Of a stretch of 23,916 nt of DNA, positions 6,977 to 14,240 are shown piece after piece. The notes beneath the pieces were generated by a model that saw only the letters and a list, made by a program, of their open reading frames with translations, had not been told where the DNA came from and searched no databases. Within the stretch, counting starts at the first letter, position 1, and every line of letters starts with the position of its first letter. The stretch is from the NCBI GenBank assembly GCA_947630345.1, contig CANRHF010000006.1, positions 1 to 23,916 on the forward strand, in the 5' to 3' direction. The translations under genes and the position numbers were made by a program. Origin of the DNA: an uncultured Oscillospiraceae bacterium (GTDB lineage: Bacteria > Bacillota > Clostridia > Oscillospirales > Oscillospiraceae).

Positions 6977-7998
6977 ACCTTCAGCACCGCCGCGGCGCCG
7001 TCGCAGATCTTGCCGAAGCCGGAAATGGCGGTGATGGCCGCCCGCTCCAGCTGCCGGTCGATGAGCTTGTCATATTCCACCAGCACGTCTCCGGCCCGCA
7101 CCAGCTCCAGGGCGTACCCCTTGTCCAGACCGATGATGGTTCCGTCCTCTACCGCGCCGGTGCGGAACAGCTCGGCGCCCAGAGGCGTGGTCAGCTTGCC
7201 GGTGCCCTGGAAGTTCAGCCCGGTGAGGGGATTCTGAAACTCGGGGATCTTCAGCACCTTGGTCATGGTGCCGGTGGACATGAGCAGGGTGTTCATGGTG
7301 TAGGGATCGAACTGGCCCCAGAACTCCACCAGCTGGTCGTAGGCCAGGGTGCCGGAGACCCCGGAAATAGGGTCGGTGCCCACCTTGTATTCGGCGGCGG
7401 CATTGCCGTTGCCGTCGCCATGGATCAGCACCTCCACCGCGTCAGCGATCTGCATTTTCTGAATGTAGGCGCCGATCTGCCGAAGCATCACGGAAAACAG
7501 ATCCAGCTTCTGGAACCGCACGGCCTCGTAGCTAGCGATGAGCATCCGACCCCGCTTGGTCAGGTGGACCAGATGCTCCTTGGTCTTGACCTGGGTGGCG
7601 GGAATGACAGTGCCCTCCTCTACCTCCCGAAGAGCCTTGTCCTCCTGGGTGGGCTCGGAGTAGATGGAGCGGTAGTCCATGCTGTCAATGACGGTGGTGG
7701 TGGCCACGATGCCGGGCAGGATGTCATTTTCCTCCATTCCCGTCCGCACGGTGCGGGCGATGTACTCGGGAAACAGCACCGCGGAGTCCATGGTGCGGAA
7801 AAACTTCTCTACGGAGGAGGAGTCAGGCCCCTTGGCACGAATGTCGAAGCGTTTCAGCTGGCGCTGGAAGGCGTCGGTCCCCTCCAGGGCGGTGCCCCGG
7901 TAGTTTTCGCTGGGGTCCAGGGATTCCAGAACCTGGGTGAAGGTCTGGCCCTCCTGGCGGTACATCCCTTTTTCCAGCTTCAGATTTTCATAGCTCAT
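6973..7998 (-). CDS. Phage major capsid protein (HK97 fold), 341 aa
   Basis: The ATG at 7996-7998 is preceded by AAGGAGGGG. Length and position between decoration-like and connector genes fit an HK97-fold major capsid protein, the shell subunit of the head. The N-terminal region (about 1-65) is helical and charged, as expected for a scaffolding delta-like region or N-arm. After it comes the body with FPEYIARTVRTGMEENDILPG (about 76-96), a motif I associate with Clostridial phage capsids. A-domain-like segments are NTLLMSTGTMTKVLKIPEF and a C-terminal DVLVEYDKLIDRQLERAAIT. The reading frame is intact. The fold is inferred from these patterns and the context, not from a structure search. Confidence 0.8.
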   Translation of the reverse strand: MSYENLKLEKGMYRQEGQTFTQVLESLDPSENYRGTALEGTDAFQRQLKRFDIRAKGPDSSSVEKFFRTMDSAVLFPEYIARTVRTGMEENDILPGIVATTTVIDSMDYRSIYSEPTQEDKALREVEEGTVIPATQVKTKEHLVHLTKRGRMLIASYEAVRFQKLDLFSVMLRQIGAYIQKMQIADAVEVLIHGDGNGNAAAEYKVGTDPISGVSGTLAYDQLVEFWGQFDPYTMNTLLMSTGTMTKVLKIPEFQNPLTGLNFQGTGKLTTPLGAELFRTGAVEDGTIIGLDKGYALELVRAGDVLVEYDKLIDRQLERAAITAISGFGKICDGAAAVLKV

Positions 7999-8011
7999 GC
8001 TGTCCCCTCCT

Positions 8012-8347
8012 TTACAGCTCGATGACGGCGGTGTTGGCGGACTTGTCCACCGCCACCACCAGGTACTGCTTGCCCGCGCCGGTTTTCACGCCGCCGTTGC
8101 CGTCGGCCACCAGCGCGGTATAGCCCATGGCCGGGGCGTCGCCGGAGTAGGTGACCTGGGCGAAGCCGTGGATCTGCACGGCGGCCTTGCCGCTGTGGAC
8201 GCTCTCCACCACGCCGCAGGGGGTGTCGCCGTCGCCGCAGGGAGCGACGGACCCGTCGGTTCCCATTTTGCACACCTGGCCGGCCACACAATCCCCGGCG
8301 GGGAAGGTGACGCTCAGATGGCCGATGGCCTCGTAAGAGATGTTCAT
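8012..8347 (-). CDS. Capsid decoration or stabilisation-like protein, 111 aa
   Basis: The ATG at 8345-8347 follows GGAGG. The protein is small, acidic and beta-rich, with many Gly, Ala and Val residues. It has a segment VTFPAGDCVAGQVCKMGTDG (about 13-32) and ends in YLVVAVDKSANTAVIEL. Small beta proteins encoded immediately before the major capsid are commonly head decoration or stabilisation proteins (gpD-like or DUF2190-like), and I assign it on that basis. There is no signal peptide or membrane segment. Four cysteines occur, but I see no metal-binding arrangement. It ends 13 bases before the capsid gene. Confidence 0.55.
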   Translation of the reverse strand: MNISYEAIGHLSVTFPAGDCVAGQVCKMGTDGSVAPCGDGDTPCGVVESVHSGKAAVQIHGFAQVTYSGDAPAMGYTALVADGNGGVKTGAGKQYLVVAVDKSANTAVIEL

Positions 8348-8401
8348 AAAATGCGCCTCCTGGTAAAATTTATTGGCATCCGGAAGTCCCGGAAATACCC
8401 G

Positions 8402-9298
8402 TCAGATTAGAAAACCGCTCTCCACCACGGGATTTTTCCTTCCCGGGGCTGGAAGCTGGGGGGTCAGAGGCAAAATCTCGGCGGCCCGGGCCTCCAAAGC
8501 GGTTTTCAGCTTTTGCAGATCCGCCGGCGCGGCCCGGGAGACGATGCTTCTCAGCACCGGCTCCTCGGCGCCCAGCTCCAGGGTCAGGCAGAGCCGCACC
8601 ACGCTGTCCTCCAGGGCCTTCTGGTACTGTTTTCCCAGCTGCGCCAGAGACAGCAGCGCCCGGTACTCCCCCTGGGCCCCAAATTCCTCGGCCAGGGCCT
8701 TGAGACTTTTCCGCCCGGGGCCCATGCCCTTCAGCACGCCGGCCTCGCACTGGGCGGGCACCGCCACAAAGGAGAATTCGTAGGCGTCCAGGGGCTCCCG
8801 GAGGATGACGTGGCAAAGCTGCCCTTCATAGCGCTCCCCCTTCTGATGCCCGCAGGCGCCGTATTCTCCCCCGCAGATGGAGCAGACCCGCTTGCCCATG
8901 GCGCAGCCCACGGAGACCTCCTTTTTGATCCCCGCCTCAATGTCGGAGATGACCTCCCGTGTCTGTTCTCCCCGGCGGATGTAGGCCCAGGCTTTGATAT
9001 AGTGGACGCCGCCCTCCTGGACCACTTGCGTGGTGAAGATCCTTGCCACCTGGGCGTCGCTGGACCAGCGGTGGTCTACGATCCCGGTTTTCCCCAGGAA
9101 AAGCCTTGCCAGCTCCGGCAGGGCCTGGGTGTCGAACCGTTCTAAGTCCCGATCCACCTGGTCGTCGCAAAGCCGCAGGGCGAAGACATAGACCTGATCT
9201 GCCGTCAGCTTTGCCCGGGCCTGGACGTTGATGGCCTCCAGTTGGCTGGGGGTGGGCGCGCCGTTTTCACCCACTTGGGCGTCTTTTTTGATTTCCAT
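8402..9298 (-). CDS. Prohead protease-like (XkdF-like) protein with a Cys/His knuckle, 298 aa
   Basis: Start is the ATG at 9296-9298 with GGAGGG upstream; a longer GTG start at 9340 would overlap the portal stop. The gene sits between portal and capsid, where head-maturation proteases lie. H76 in GKTGIVDH and S129 in KKEVSVGCA match the His and Ser motifs of herpesvirus/HK97-type prohead proteases (DH... and S[VI]G). A cysteine-rich insertion follows directly: C139, C142, C149 and H151, then C162-H163, which looks like a zinc knuckle. The conserved tail of the protease domain is DAYEFSFVAVPAQ (about 171-183). The remaining 110 residues are helical and could be a scaffold-like extension. Catalytic activity is inferred, not proven; XkdF-family annotation is the alternative label. 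Confidence 0.65.
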   Translation of the reverse strand: MEIKKDAQVGENGAPTPSQLEAINVQARAKLTADQVYVFALRLCDDQVDRDLERFDTQALPELARLFLGKTGIVDHRWSSDAQVARIFTTQVVQEGGVHYIKAWAYIRRGEQTREVISDIEAGIKKEVSVGCAMGKRVCSICGGEYGACGHQKGERYEGQLCHVILREPLDAYEFSFVAVPAQCEAGVLKGMGPGRKSLKALAEEFGAQGEYRALLSLAQLGKQYQKALEDSVVRLCLTLELGAEEPVLRSIVSRAAPADLQKLKTALEARAAEILPLTPQLPAPGRKNPVVESGFLI

Positions 9299-9311
9299 AG
9301 GTATCCCTCCG

Positions 9312-10466
9312 TCAAATTTCCGGGGCAAGGCCCGCGTCACTGCGGGCCTTGGCGGCCTGGGCGCGGTACAGCTCCGCCCGGGCCTCCTCGGTGATGTCCT
9401 GTAGGCTGATCTCGTTCCAAAGGATCTCCACCCGGTCGTCCAGCCCCTCCAGGGACAGGAACTTCCGGCAAATTCTTACCAGGGCGGGCTCCACCGCCCG
9501 GCGCAGGGCCGCCAGCTCGCTGGTGAGGATATCCGCCTGCTGGGTGCTCATCCGTTCGGTGGTACTCCAGTTGAGGCCCAGCAGGAAGGGGGGCAAGCCG
9601 GTTTTCGCCACCAGCTGCTCCAAAATTTGCCGCACCGGCACCTGGGAGTCCAGGATGGGCGCTTCCCCGCCGATGACCTTGATCTCCACATCTCCCACCG
9701 CCACGAAGTCCCGAACCGTGCCGTTTTTGCTGTCTTCCATGGCCTTGGCCCACTCCTGGGCGATCTGGCTGCCCCGTTCCTGAACGGAGGCGGAGTCCAG
9801 TCCTTCGGTGTCCCGGCAGATGACGCTGTAGCGGACGTTGCCCGCCCGCTCCCAGTTGGCGCCCATGGCGGCGTAGATTTTCATCAAAATATCCGCCAGG
9901 AAAGGCATCCCCCGGAACAGGCTCACGCCGTAGGGGTGGGTGGGCTCCGGCAGATGGGTGGTAAAGAGCAGAAGCTGGGGGTAGGGCAGGGGCCGAAGCA
10001 CCCCGCCGGTATCGGGCCCCCAAAGCTCCAACCGCAGTGGGTCGCCGCCCTGACGGACCTGAAGCTGGGTCACATCGCCCCAGCAGACGGCCCGGACCTT
10101 CTCGCCCGCCACCAGAATTTCTCCTACCGCCCGTCCGTAGGTCAGCAGGCTATCCAGGTAGCTTTCCAGAAAGCTGTCGATGCCGATCTGCCCGTTGCCG
10201 CTGGGGACACAGCGGAGAAATGCCACCAGCCGGGCCTGGACAGCCGGATCGGGACACTTTACCGTGAAGCCGCCCGTCAGCCGCACCAGCTTTCCAATGG
10301 CGGCATCCAGCAGCGGGATGGCCTCCCGCAGCTCCCGGTACACCCGTTCCTCTCCGGTGCCCAGGGGAACAAAGCCCCGCAGAGCGCCGAAGGGATGGTC
10401 CCCAGAGCGCCGGAGCTGGGATGTCGCGGCGGCAGCGGCGGGGGCCTGCTTGCGTTTCCAAATCAT
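9312..10466 (-). CDS. Phage portal protein, 384 aa
   Basis: The ATG at 10464-10466 is preceded by AAAGGAG. It comes straight after the large terminase gene (12-base gap), the standard position of the portal, which forms the dodecameric DNA entry ring of the head. Recognisable portal features are the N-terminal wing region (REAIPLLDAAIGKLVRL, about 47-63), a HPYGVSLFRG segment and the TGLPPFLLGLNWSTTERMST segment leading to the crown-proximal helices. The C-terminus ends in charged helices (EARAELYRAQAAKARSDAG). The length is at the short end for portals but nothing looks truncated. The protease gene begins 13 bases after the stop. Confidence 0.78.
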   Translation of the reverse strand: MIWKRKQAPAAAAATSQLRRSGDHPFGALRGFVPLGTGEERVYRELREAIPLLDAAIGKLVRLTGGFTVKCPDPAVQARLVAFLRCVPSGNGQIGIDSFLESYLDSLLTYGRAVGEILVAGEKVRAVCWGDVTQLQVRQGGDPLRLELWGPDTGGVLRPLPYPQLLLFTTHLPEPTHPYGVSLFRGMPFLADILMKIYAAMGANWERAGNVRYSVICRDTEGLDSASVQERGSQIAQEWAKAMEDSKNGTVRDFVAVGDVEIKVIGGEAPILDSQVPVRQILEQLVAKTGLPPFLLGLNWSTTERMSTQQADILTSELAALRRAVEPALVRICRKFLSLEGLDDRVEILWNEISLQDITEEARAELYRAQAAKARSDAGLAPEI

Positions 10467-10478
10467 GGTTGGCTCCTT

Positions 10479-11732
10479 TCAGCTTGTCCGTGCCACCGCC
10501 TTGGCGGCGAAGGCCACGGTCCTTCCGCCCAGGACGGTGGCGGCGAAGTAGCGCATATCGTCCATGGCGTGATCGTTTTCCTTTTTCACCCGGTCCTTTT
10601 GCCCGCCGGTCAGATCCCAGACATAGCCCTCGATCTCTCGCAGGCAGTCCTCGCAGCCCCGGCAGATCACGATTTTCCCGGATTTCAGACAGTCGGCGGT
10701 GATGCGGATACCTGCCAGCACGTCGTTTTCCGCCTTCCGCACTCGCCAGCCCCGGCGGCGCAGCACCTCCTGGAAGCTGGCGGCGGAGGGGTCCACGATC
10801 ACGGCGGTCAGACTTCGCCCGTCGGCCAGACGGGCCAGGGCGTCGGCGTATTCCTCATCGGTCATCTGCCGCTGCTCCCGGCGTGAGTCGAAGTAGAACT
10901 CTTTCACCCGGTACCACCGCTCTCCCAGCCGGCCCCAGAGCCCCATGGAGGTGGGGTTGACGGTGCCGTAGTCGCAGGAGACGTACCACCGGTCGAAATT
11001 TCCCTGGGGGACTTCCTGGGCCATCTCCGGCTGGTAGAAGTCGTACACCCGCCCCTCCGCCTGCACCCATTGCCCCAGGATGAACCGCCGGTAGAAGACG
11101 CCGGAGTACAGCCGCTGATACCGCTGCCGGATCTGGGGGGTCAGGCTGGGGTTGTCCTCCATGGTGAAGTGGAGCCGCAGGCAGTTTCGTGCCTCCGCCT
11201 CCTGAATCCATTCCCGGTAAAACCAGTGGGTGGGACCGGCGGGGTTGCAGTTGAACCACAGCCGGCTGCCCGCCACGCTGCACCGGGCACAGGCCTGCTC
11301 CACGAAGGACTGGGGCATCAGCGCCACCTCGTCCAGCAGGATCCCGGCGAAGGTGATCCCCTGGATCAGGCTGGCGGAGCTTTCGTCCCGCCCTCCGAAG
11401 ACGTAGAATTGATTTTCCCGTCCCCGGAACCGCACGGTCACCAGGTTTTCTGTCCGCCGCTCCTTCCAGACGGCCCCCAGGGCCTCCAGCTTGGGCAGGA
11501 TCTCGGATAGGACGTTCCTCCGCAGGGAGGCGATGGTCTTCCCGCACACGCCGAACCGCTGCCGCTGGAAGCAGCTCATGGCCCACAGGAAAAAGCCCAG
11601 CCCCATGGCCAGGGTCTTCCCGGAGCGCACCGCCCCGTCACAGATGATGGCGTCGCGGGTACGGTACTTGCTCCCGGGCGTCCACCAGGTCAGGACGGTG
11701 CGCTGCTTCGGGGAAAAAACCGGGCTATTCAA
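10479..11732 (-). CDS. Large terminase subunit (PBSX-type ATPase/nuclease), 417 aa
   Basis: DNA-packaging motor. Start is a TTG at 11730-11732 with GGAGG about 8 bases upstream; it overlaps the TerS stop in the sequence TTGA. ATPase motifs: Walker A GAVRSGKT (33-40), Walker B ILLDEVA (131-137, catalytic E135) and a coupling-type NCNP (161-164). The RNase H-like nuclease domain keeps its acidic residues: D254 in SCDYG, D314 in VIVDPSA and D391/D392 in HAMDDMRY. All key residues for translocation and cleavage are therefore present. Length is typical of PBSX-family large terminases (about 400-430 aa). The frame has no interruption. Confidence 0.92.
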   Translation of the reverse strand: MNSPVFSPKQRTVLTWWTPGSKYRTRDAIICDGAVRSGKTLAMGLGFFLWAMSCFQRQRFGVCGKTIASLRRNVLSEILPKLEALGAVWKERRTENLVTVRFRGRENQFYVFGGRDESSASLIQGITFAGILLDEVALMPQSFVEQACARCSVAGSRLWFNCNPAGPTHWFYREWIQEAEARNCLRLHFTMEDNPSLTPQIRQRYQRLYSGVFYRRFILGQWVQAEGRVYDFYQPEMAQEVPQGNFDRWYVSCDYGTVNPTSMGLWGRLGERWYRVKEFYFDSRREQRQMTDEEYADALARLADGRSLTAVIVDPSAASFQEVLRRRGWRVRKAENDVLAGIRITADCLKSGKIVICRGCEDCLREIEGYVWDLTGGQKDRVKKENDHAMDDMRYFAATVLGGRTVAFAAKAVARTS

Positions 11733-12046
11733 GGCTCCGCCTCCCCGGCACGTCCCAGCGCGTTGAGAAAGTCCTCTAGCCCTTCCGGTTCCTCGGAAGC
11801 CGCCCGGGCCAGCTGCTCCAGGGCTTGCAGCCGGTCGATGAGCTTGATTTCCATGGAACCCTTTTCGCTGCGCTTGATTTCGCTGAGCAGGCTCAGATCC
11901 AGCTTGTCCAGCTCCGGGGCCTGTTCCAGGATCAGCCGGACGCAGTCGTTGGCCTCGCCAAAGGCCAACTCCGCCAGCCGCCGGGTCACATCCTGCCGGT
12001 TTACCTTCCCGTTTTTGATCCGTTTCTTCAAACCTGCCTCCTTCAA
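11729..12046 (-). CDS. Small terminase subunit-like protein, 105 aa
   Basis: First gene of the cassette, overlapping TerL by 3 bases. Two in-frame TTG codons are possible starts: 12044-12046 with GGGAGG 4 bases upstream, and 12029-12031 with AAGGAGG 5 bases upstream, giving 105 or 100 aa. The body (RRLAELAFGEANDCVRLIL ... LDLSLLSEIKRSEKGSMEIKL) matches a conserved protein that precedes large terminase genes in Clostridial prophages. I call it TerS by that context. It lacks the obvious N-terminal helix-turn-helix of larger TerS proteins, so DNA recognition is not shown. No sigma-A promoter is evident in the 73 bases upstream. Confidence 0.65.
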   Translation of the reverse strand: MKEAGLKKRIKNGKVNRQDVTRRLAELAFGEANDCVRLILEQAPELDKLDLSLLSEIKRSEKGSMEIKLIDRLQALEQLARAASEEPEGLEDFLNALGRAGEAEP

Positions 12047-12112
12047 AAAACCTCCCTCCTCATCCCCAGCCGGGAAACCGGGGAGAGTTGCCCCAAAAGA
12101 TGCAACGAAAAC

Positions 12113-12140
12113 AAAAAAAGGGCGCCCCGTGGGGCGCCCT
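12113..12140 (-). terminator. Rho-independent terminator after the small Cys-rich gene
   Basis: A nine-base-pair inverted repeat (12120-12128 with 12131-12139, GGGCGCCCC / GGGGCGCCC) is followed on the minus strand by TTTTTTTGTTTT. It starts 12 bases after the stop of the 49-aa gene and separates that gene from the phage cassette. Confidence 0.9.
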
Positions 12141-12151
12141 CCCTTCTTGAC

Positions 12152-12301
12152 TCAGCAGCCGCAGCCGCAGCCGTTGGAATTGTCGTTGCAGCCGCAGCCA
12201 CAGCCGCCGGTGGTGGTGAGACCGTAGCCGCAGCCGTTGAAGCCGCCGAACAGGATCAGCAGAATGATGATCCAAAGCAGGTTGTTGCCATAGTTACACA
12301 T
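12152..12301 (-). CDS. Small Cys/Gly-rich single-helix membrane protein, 49 aa
   Basis: The frame was found by reading the sequence directly: ATG at 12299-12301, TGGAGGT 9 bases upstream, TGA at 12152-12154. The protein opens with MCNYGNNLLWIIILLILFGG, a single hydrophobic helix at about residues 8-18. It then has a Gly/Asn stretch and two CGCGC clusters (C34, C36, C38 and C45, C47, C49), ending on cysteine. Short proteins of this shape, in the manner of the YjcZ/sporulation small-protein group, occur in many Clostridia. I infer a membrane or spore-envelope peptide, possibly metal-binding or cross-linked, but no function is established. It has its own ribosome site and terminator. It sits between glf and the phage cassette. 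I found no convincing promoter in the preceding 100 bases. Confidence 0.75.
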   Translation of the reverse strand: MCNYGNNLLWIIILLILFGGFNGCGYGLTTTGGCGCGCNDNSNGCGCGC

Positions 12302-12393
12302 GATAGAAGACCTCCAAACATTTTTCGCGGCGGTTGCCGCTCATTCCATCGTATTCCCCACCCCGAAAAATGTGCGGCGGTCTTCTTGCCCCG

Positions 12394-12430
12394 AAAAACA
12401 GATCATGCGGAACGCTTTGCGTTCCGCATG
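12394..12430 (-). terminator. Terminator at the end of the trkH-glf operon
   Basis: A perfect 12-bp stem (12404-12415 with 12419-12430) has a TTT loop in the plus-strand reading and is followed on the minus strand by CTGTTTTTC. It lies 13 bases beyond the glf stop. The U-run is short, so some read-through into the small Cys-rich gene is possible. Confidence 0.8.
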
Positions 12431-12443
12431 GCAAAATCGTATT

Positions 12444-13547
12444 TTATCCCAGTTCCCGGTCCGCCAGCGCCAGCGCCTGGGCGATGACCGCGTCCATATC
12501 GTAGTATTTGTACTCTCCCAGGCGGCCGCCGAAGTGGAGCTTTTCTTCCTTCTCCGCCAAAACCTTGTACTGGCTGTAGAGGGCGCCGTTTTTCTCGTCG
12601 TTGACGGGGTAATAGGGCTCGTCCCCGGGCTTCCATTCGGAGCTGTACTCCCGGCTGATCACCGTCTTGGGCTGCCCCTTGTCCTCAAACCACTTGTGTT
12701 CGATGATCCGGGTCCAGGGAGTCTCCCGGTCGGTGTAGTTCACCGCCGCGTTGCCCTGGAAGTTGGGCGTGTCCAGCAACTCGGTCTCGAACCGGACGGA
12801 GCGGTATTCCAGCGCCCCCAGCCGGTAGTCGAAGTAGGCGTCGATGGGCCCGGTGTAAAGCACCTTGTCCGCCAGGGCGTCCCACTTTTCCTTGTCCGCC
12901 AGATAGTCCTCGTTCAACTCCACCGGCGTGGTGCCCAGCATGGCCTGGACCATAGCGGTGTAGCCCCCCATGGGGATGCCCTGGTAGCGGGCGTTGAAGT
13001 AGTTGTTGTCGAAGGTCAGCCGCACCGGCAGCCGGCGGATGATGAAGGCGGGCAGCTCGGTGCAGGGGCGGCCCCATTGCTTTTCGGTGTAGCCCTTCAC
13101 CAGCTTCTCATAGATGTCCACCCCCACCAGGGAGATGGCCTGTTCCTCCAAATTTTTCGGTTCAGTGATCCCGGCGGCCTTCCGCTGGCGTTCGATCTCC
13201 GCCGCCGCTTCCGCCGGGGTGACCACGCCCCACATTTTATTGAAGGTGTACATGTTGAAGGGCAGGGAGTACAGCTCCCCGTGATAATTGGCCACGGGCG
13301 CGTTGGTAAAGCGGTTAAACTCCGCGAACCTGTTAACATAATCCCACACCCGCCGGTCGTTGGTGTGAAAAATATGGGCCCCATAGACGTGTACATGGAT
13401 ATCCTCCACGGTTTTGGTGTACACGTTGCCGGCAATGTGATCCCGCTTGTCAATCACCAGGCAGCTTTTCCCCGCCTGCTTGGCCCGCTGGGCAAAGGTG
13501 GCCCCGAAAAGGCCCGCCCCCACGATGAGATAGTCGTATTTTTTCAT
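12444..13547 (-). CDS. glf: UDP-galactopyranose mutase
   Basis: Flavoenzyme converting UDP-galactopyranose to UDP-galactofuranose, the precursor for galactofuranose-bearing cell-surface glycans. The ATG at 13545-13547 follows GCGGAGGAAA; 367 aa is the normal bacterial length. The N-terminus has the FAD Rossmann motif VGAGLFGA (residues 9-16) and the family signature HVYGAHIFHT (about 53-62). Later come NRFTNAPVANYHGELYSLP and the GYTEKQWGRP segment. It overlaps nothing, but starts 12 bases after the rnc stop and ends the operon. This is an unusual slot: in many Firmicutes rnc is followed by smc and ftsY. No glycosyltransferases lie nearby, so the user of UDP-Galf must be encoded elsewhere. 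Confidence 0.95.
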   Translation of the reverse strand: MKKYDYLIVGAGLFGATFAQRAKQAGKSCLVIDKRDHIAGNVYTKTVEDIHVHVYGAHIFHTNDRRVWDYVNRFAEFNRFTNAPVANYHGELYSLPFNMYTFNKMWGVVTPAEAAAEIERQRKAAGITEPKNLEEQAISLVGVDIYEKLVKGYTEKQWGRPCTELPAFIIRRLPVRLTFDNNYFNARYQGIPMGGYTAMVQAMLGTTPVELNEDYLADKEKWDALADKVLYTGPIDAYFDYRLGALEYRSVRFETELLDTPNFQGNAAVNYTDRETPWTRIIEHKWFEDKGQPKTVISREYSSEWKPGDEPYYPVNDEKNGALYSQYKVLAEKEEKLHFGGRLGEYKYYDMDAVIAQALALADRELG

Positions 13548-13559
13548 TCTTTCCTCCGC

Positions 13560-14240
13560 TTATTTCCGAAACAGCTTTTCGATGGCCTCCCGTGCGGCGT
13601 CCTGTTCGGCCCTTTTTTTGCTGCTGCCGCTGCCCTGGCCCACCACCTTGCCGTTGAGAAGCACCTCCACCCGGAACCGCTTGTCGTGGTCCGGGCCGGT
13701 CTCCCCAATGGGCTGGTAGGTCAGCACCTGATTTTTCTTCTGCTGTATCAGCTCTTGCAGGGCGGTTTTGTAGTCGGCGTTGTGGAGCTTGCCCACCGGA
13801 ACATCCGCCAGGATCAACCGCTGAATGATGCCGCTGGCGGCCTCCAGACCCCCGTCTAAGTAGCTGGCGGCCAGCACCGATTCCATGGCGTCGGCCAGGA
13901 TGGAGCTGCGAAACCGGCCGCCGCCCTGCTCCTCGCCGTGGCCCAGGAGCAGATACGCTCCAAGGCTCACCCGGTTGGCGGCATCGGCCAGGCTTTTTTC
14001 GCAGACCAGATCTGCCCGCATCCGGGTCAGCTCCCCTTCCGGGCGCTGGGGGAAGCTGCGGTACAGATAGTCCGCCACCACCATGCCCAGAATGGAGTCG
14101 CCCAGAAATTCCAGCCGCTCGTTGCTGGCCAGACTGTTATGCCAGGACTCGTTGGCATAGGAGGAGTGGGTCAGGGCGTTGCGCAGCTTTTCCGGATCCC
14201 GGAACCGGTAGCCCAGAGCGGCTTCCAGCTTCTCATCCAT
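13560..14240 (-). CDS. rnc: Ribonuclease III
   Basis: Double-strand-specific endoribonuclease that processes rRNA precursors and structured RNAs. The catalytic signature NERLEFLGDSIL is at about residues 40-51 (E44, D48), with D117 and E120 in LADAMESV completing the metal site. The double-stranded RNA-binding domain covers about 155-224, ending in KKRAEQDAAREAIEKLF. Length 226 aa is standard. The ATG at 14238-14240 overlaps the plsX stop by 8 bases and has AAAGGAGGAG upstream. The acpP gene often found between plsX and rnc is absent here. Confidence 0.96.
   Translation of the reverse strand: MDEKLEAALGYRFRDPEKLRNALTHSSYANESWHNSLASNERLEFLGDSILGMVVADYLYRSFPQRPEGELTRMRADLVCEKSLADAANRVSLGAYLLLGHGEEQGGGRFRSSILADAMESVLAASYLDGGLEAASGIIQRLILADVPVGKLHNADYKTALQELIQQKKNQVLTYQPIGETGPDHDKRFRVEVLLNGKVVGQGSGSSKKRAEQDAAREAIEKLFRK

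Larger units (their letters stand above)
5563..12046 (-). mobile_element. Phage-derived head and DNA-packaging cassette (partial or domesticated prophage)
   Basis: Nine consecutive minus-strand genes follow the order of a siphophage-type head module: TerS, TerL, portal, prohead protease-like, decoration-like, major capsid, two neck/connector proteins, then a 226-aa terminal protein. All frames are open and spacing is tight, with overlaps of 4, 4, 4 and 22 bases at TerS/TerL, at the protease's possible longer start, at capsid/connector and at the last pair. There is no integrase, repressor, replication, tail tube, tape measure, tail fibre, holin or endolysin gene inside or beside it. A terminator stands downstream, and another lies upstream (12113-12140). 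I find no convincing promoter before TerS and no perfect direct repeat at the ends that could be an attachment site. GC content and codon use resemble the flanking housekeeping genes, which suggests long residence or a well-adapted phage. Confidence 0.8.

Noticed and set aside
5612..12046. Attachment-site direct repeats flanking the phage cassette
   Set aside because: Comparing the two ends by eye gave only a loose resemblance (GTTGCCCCAAAA near 12088 and GTTCCCCAAAT near 5585), too short and imperfect to call att sites.
12300..13859. A 519-codon plus-strand frame opposite glf and rnc
   Set aside because: It spans two well-identified minus-strand genes and their gap, and reads as compositional antisense.
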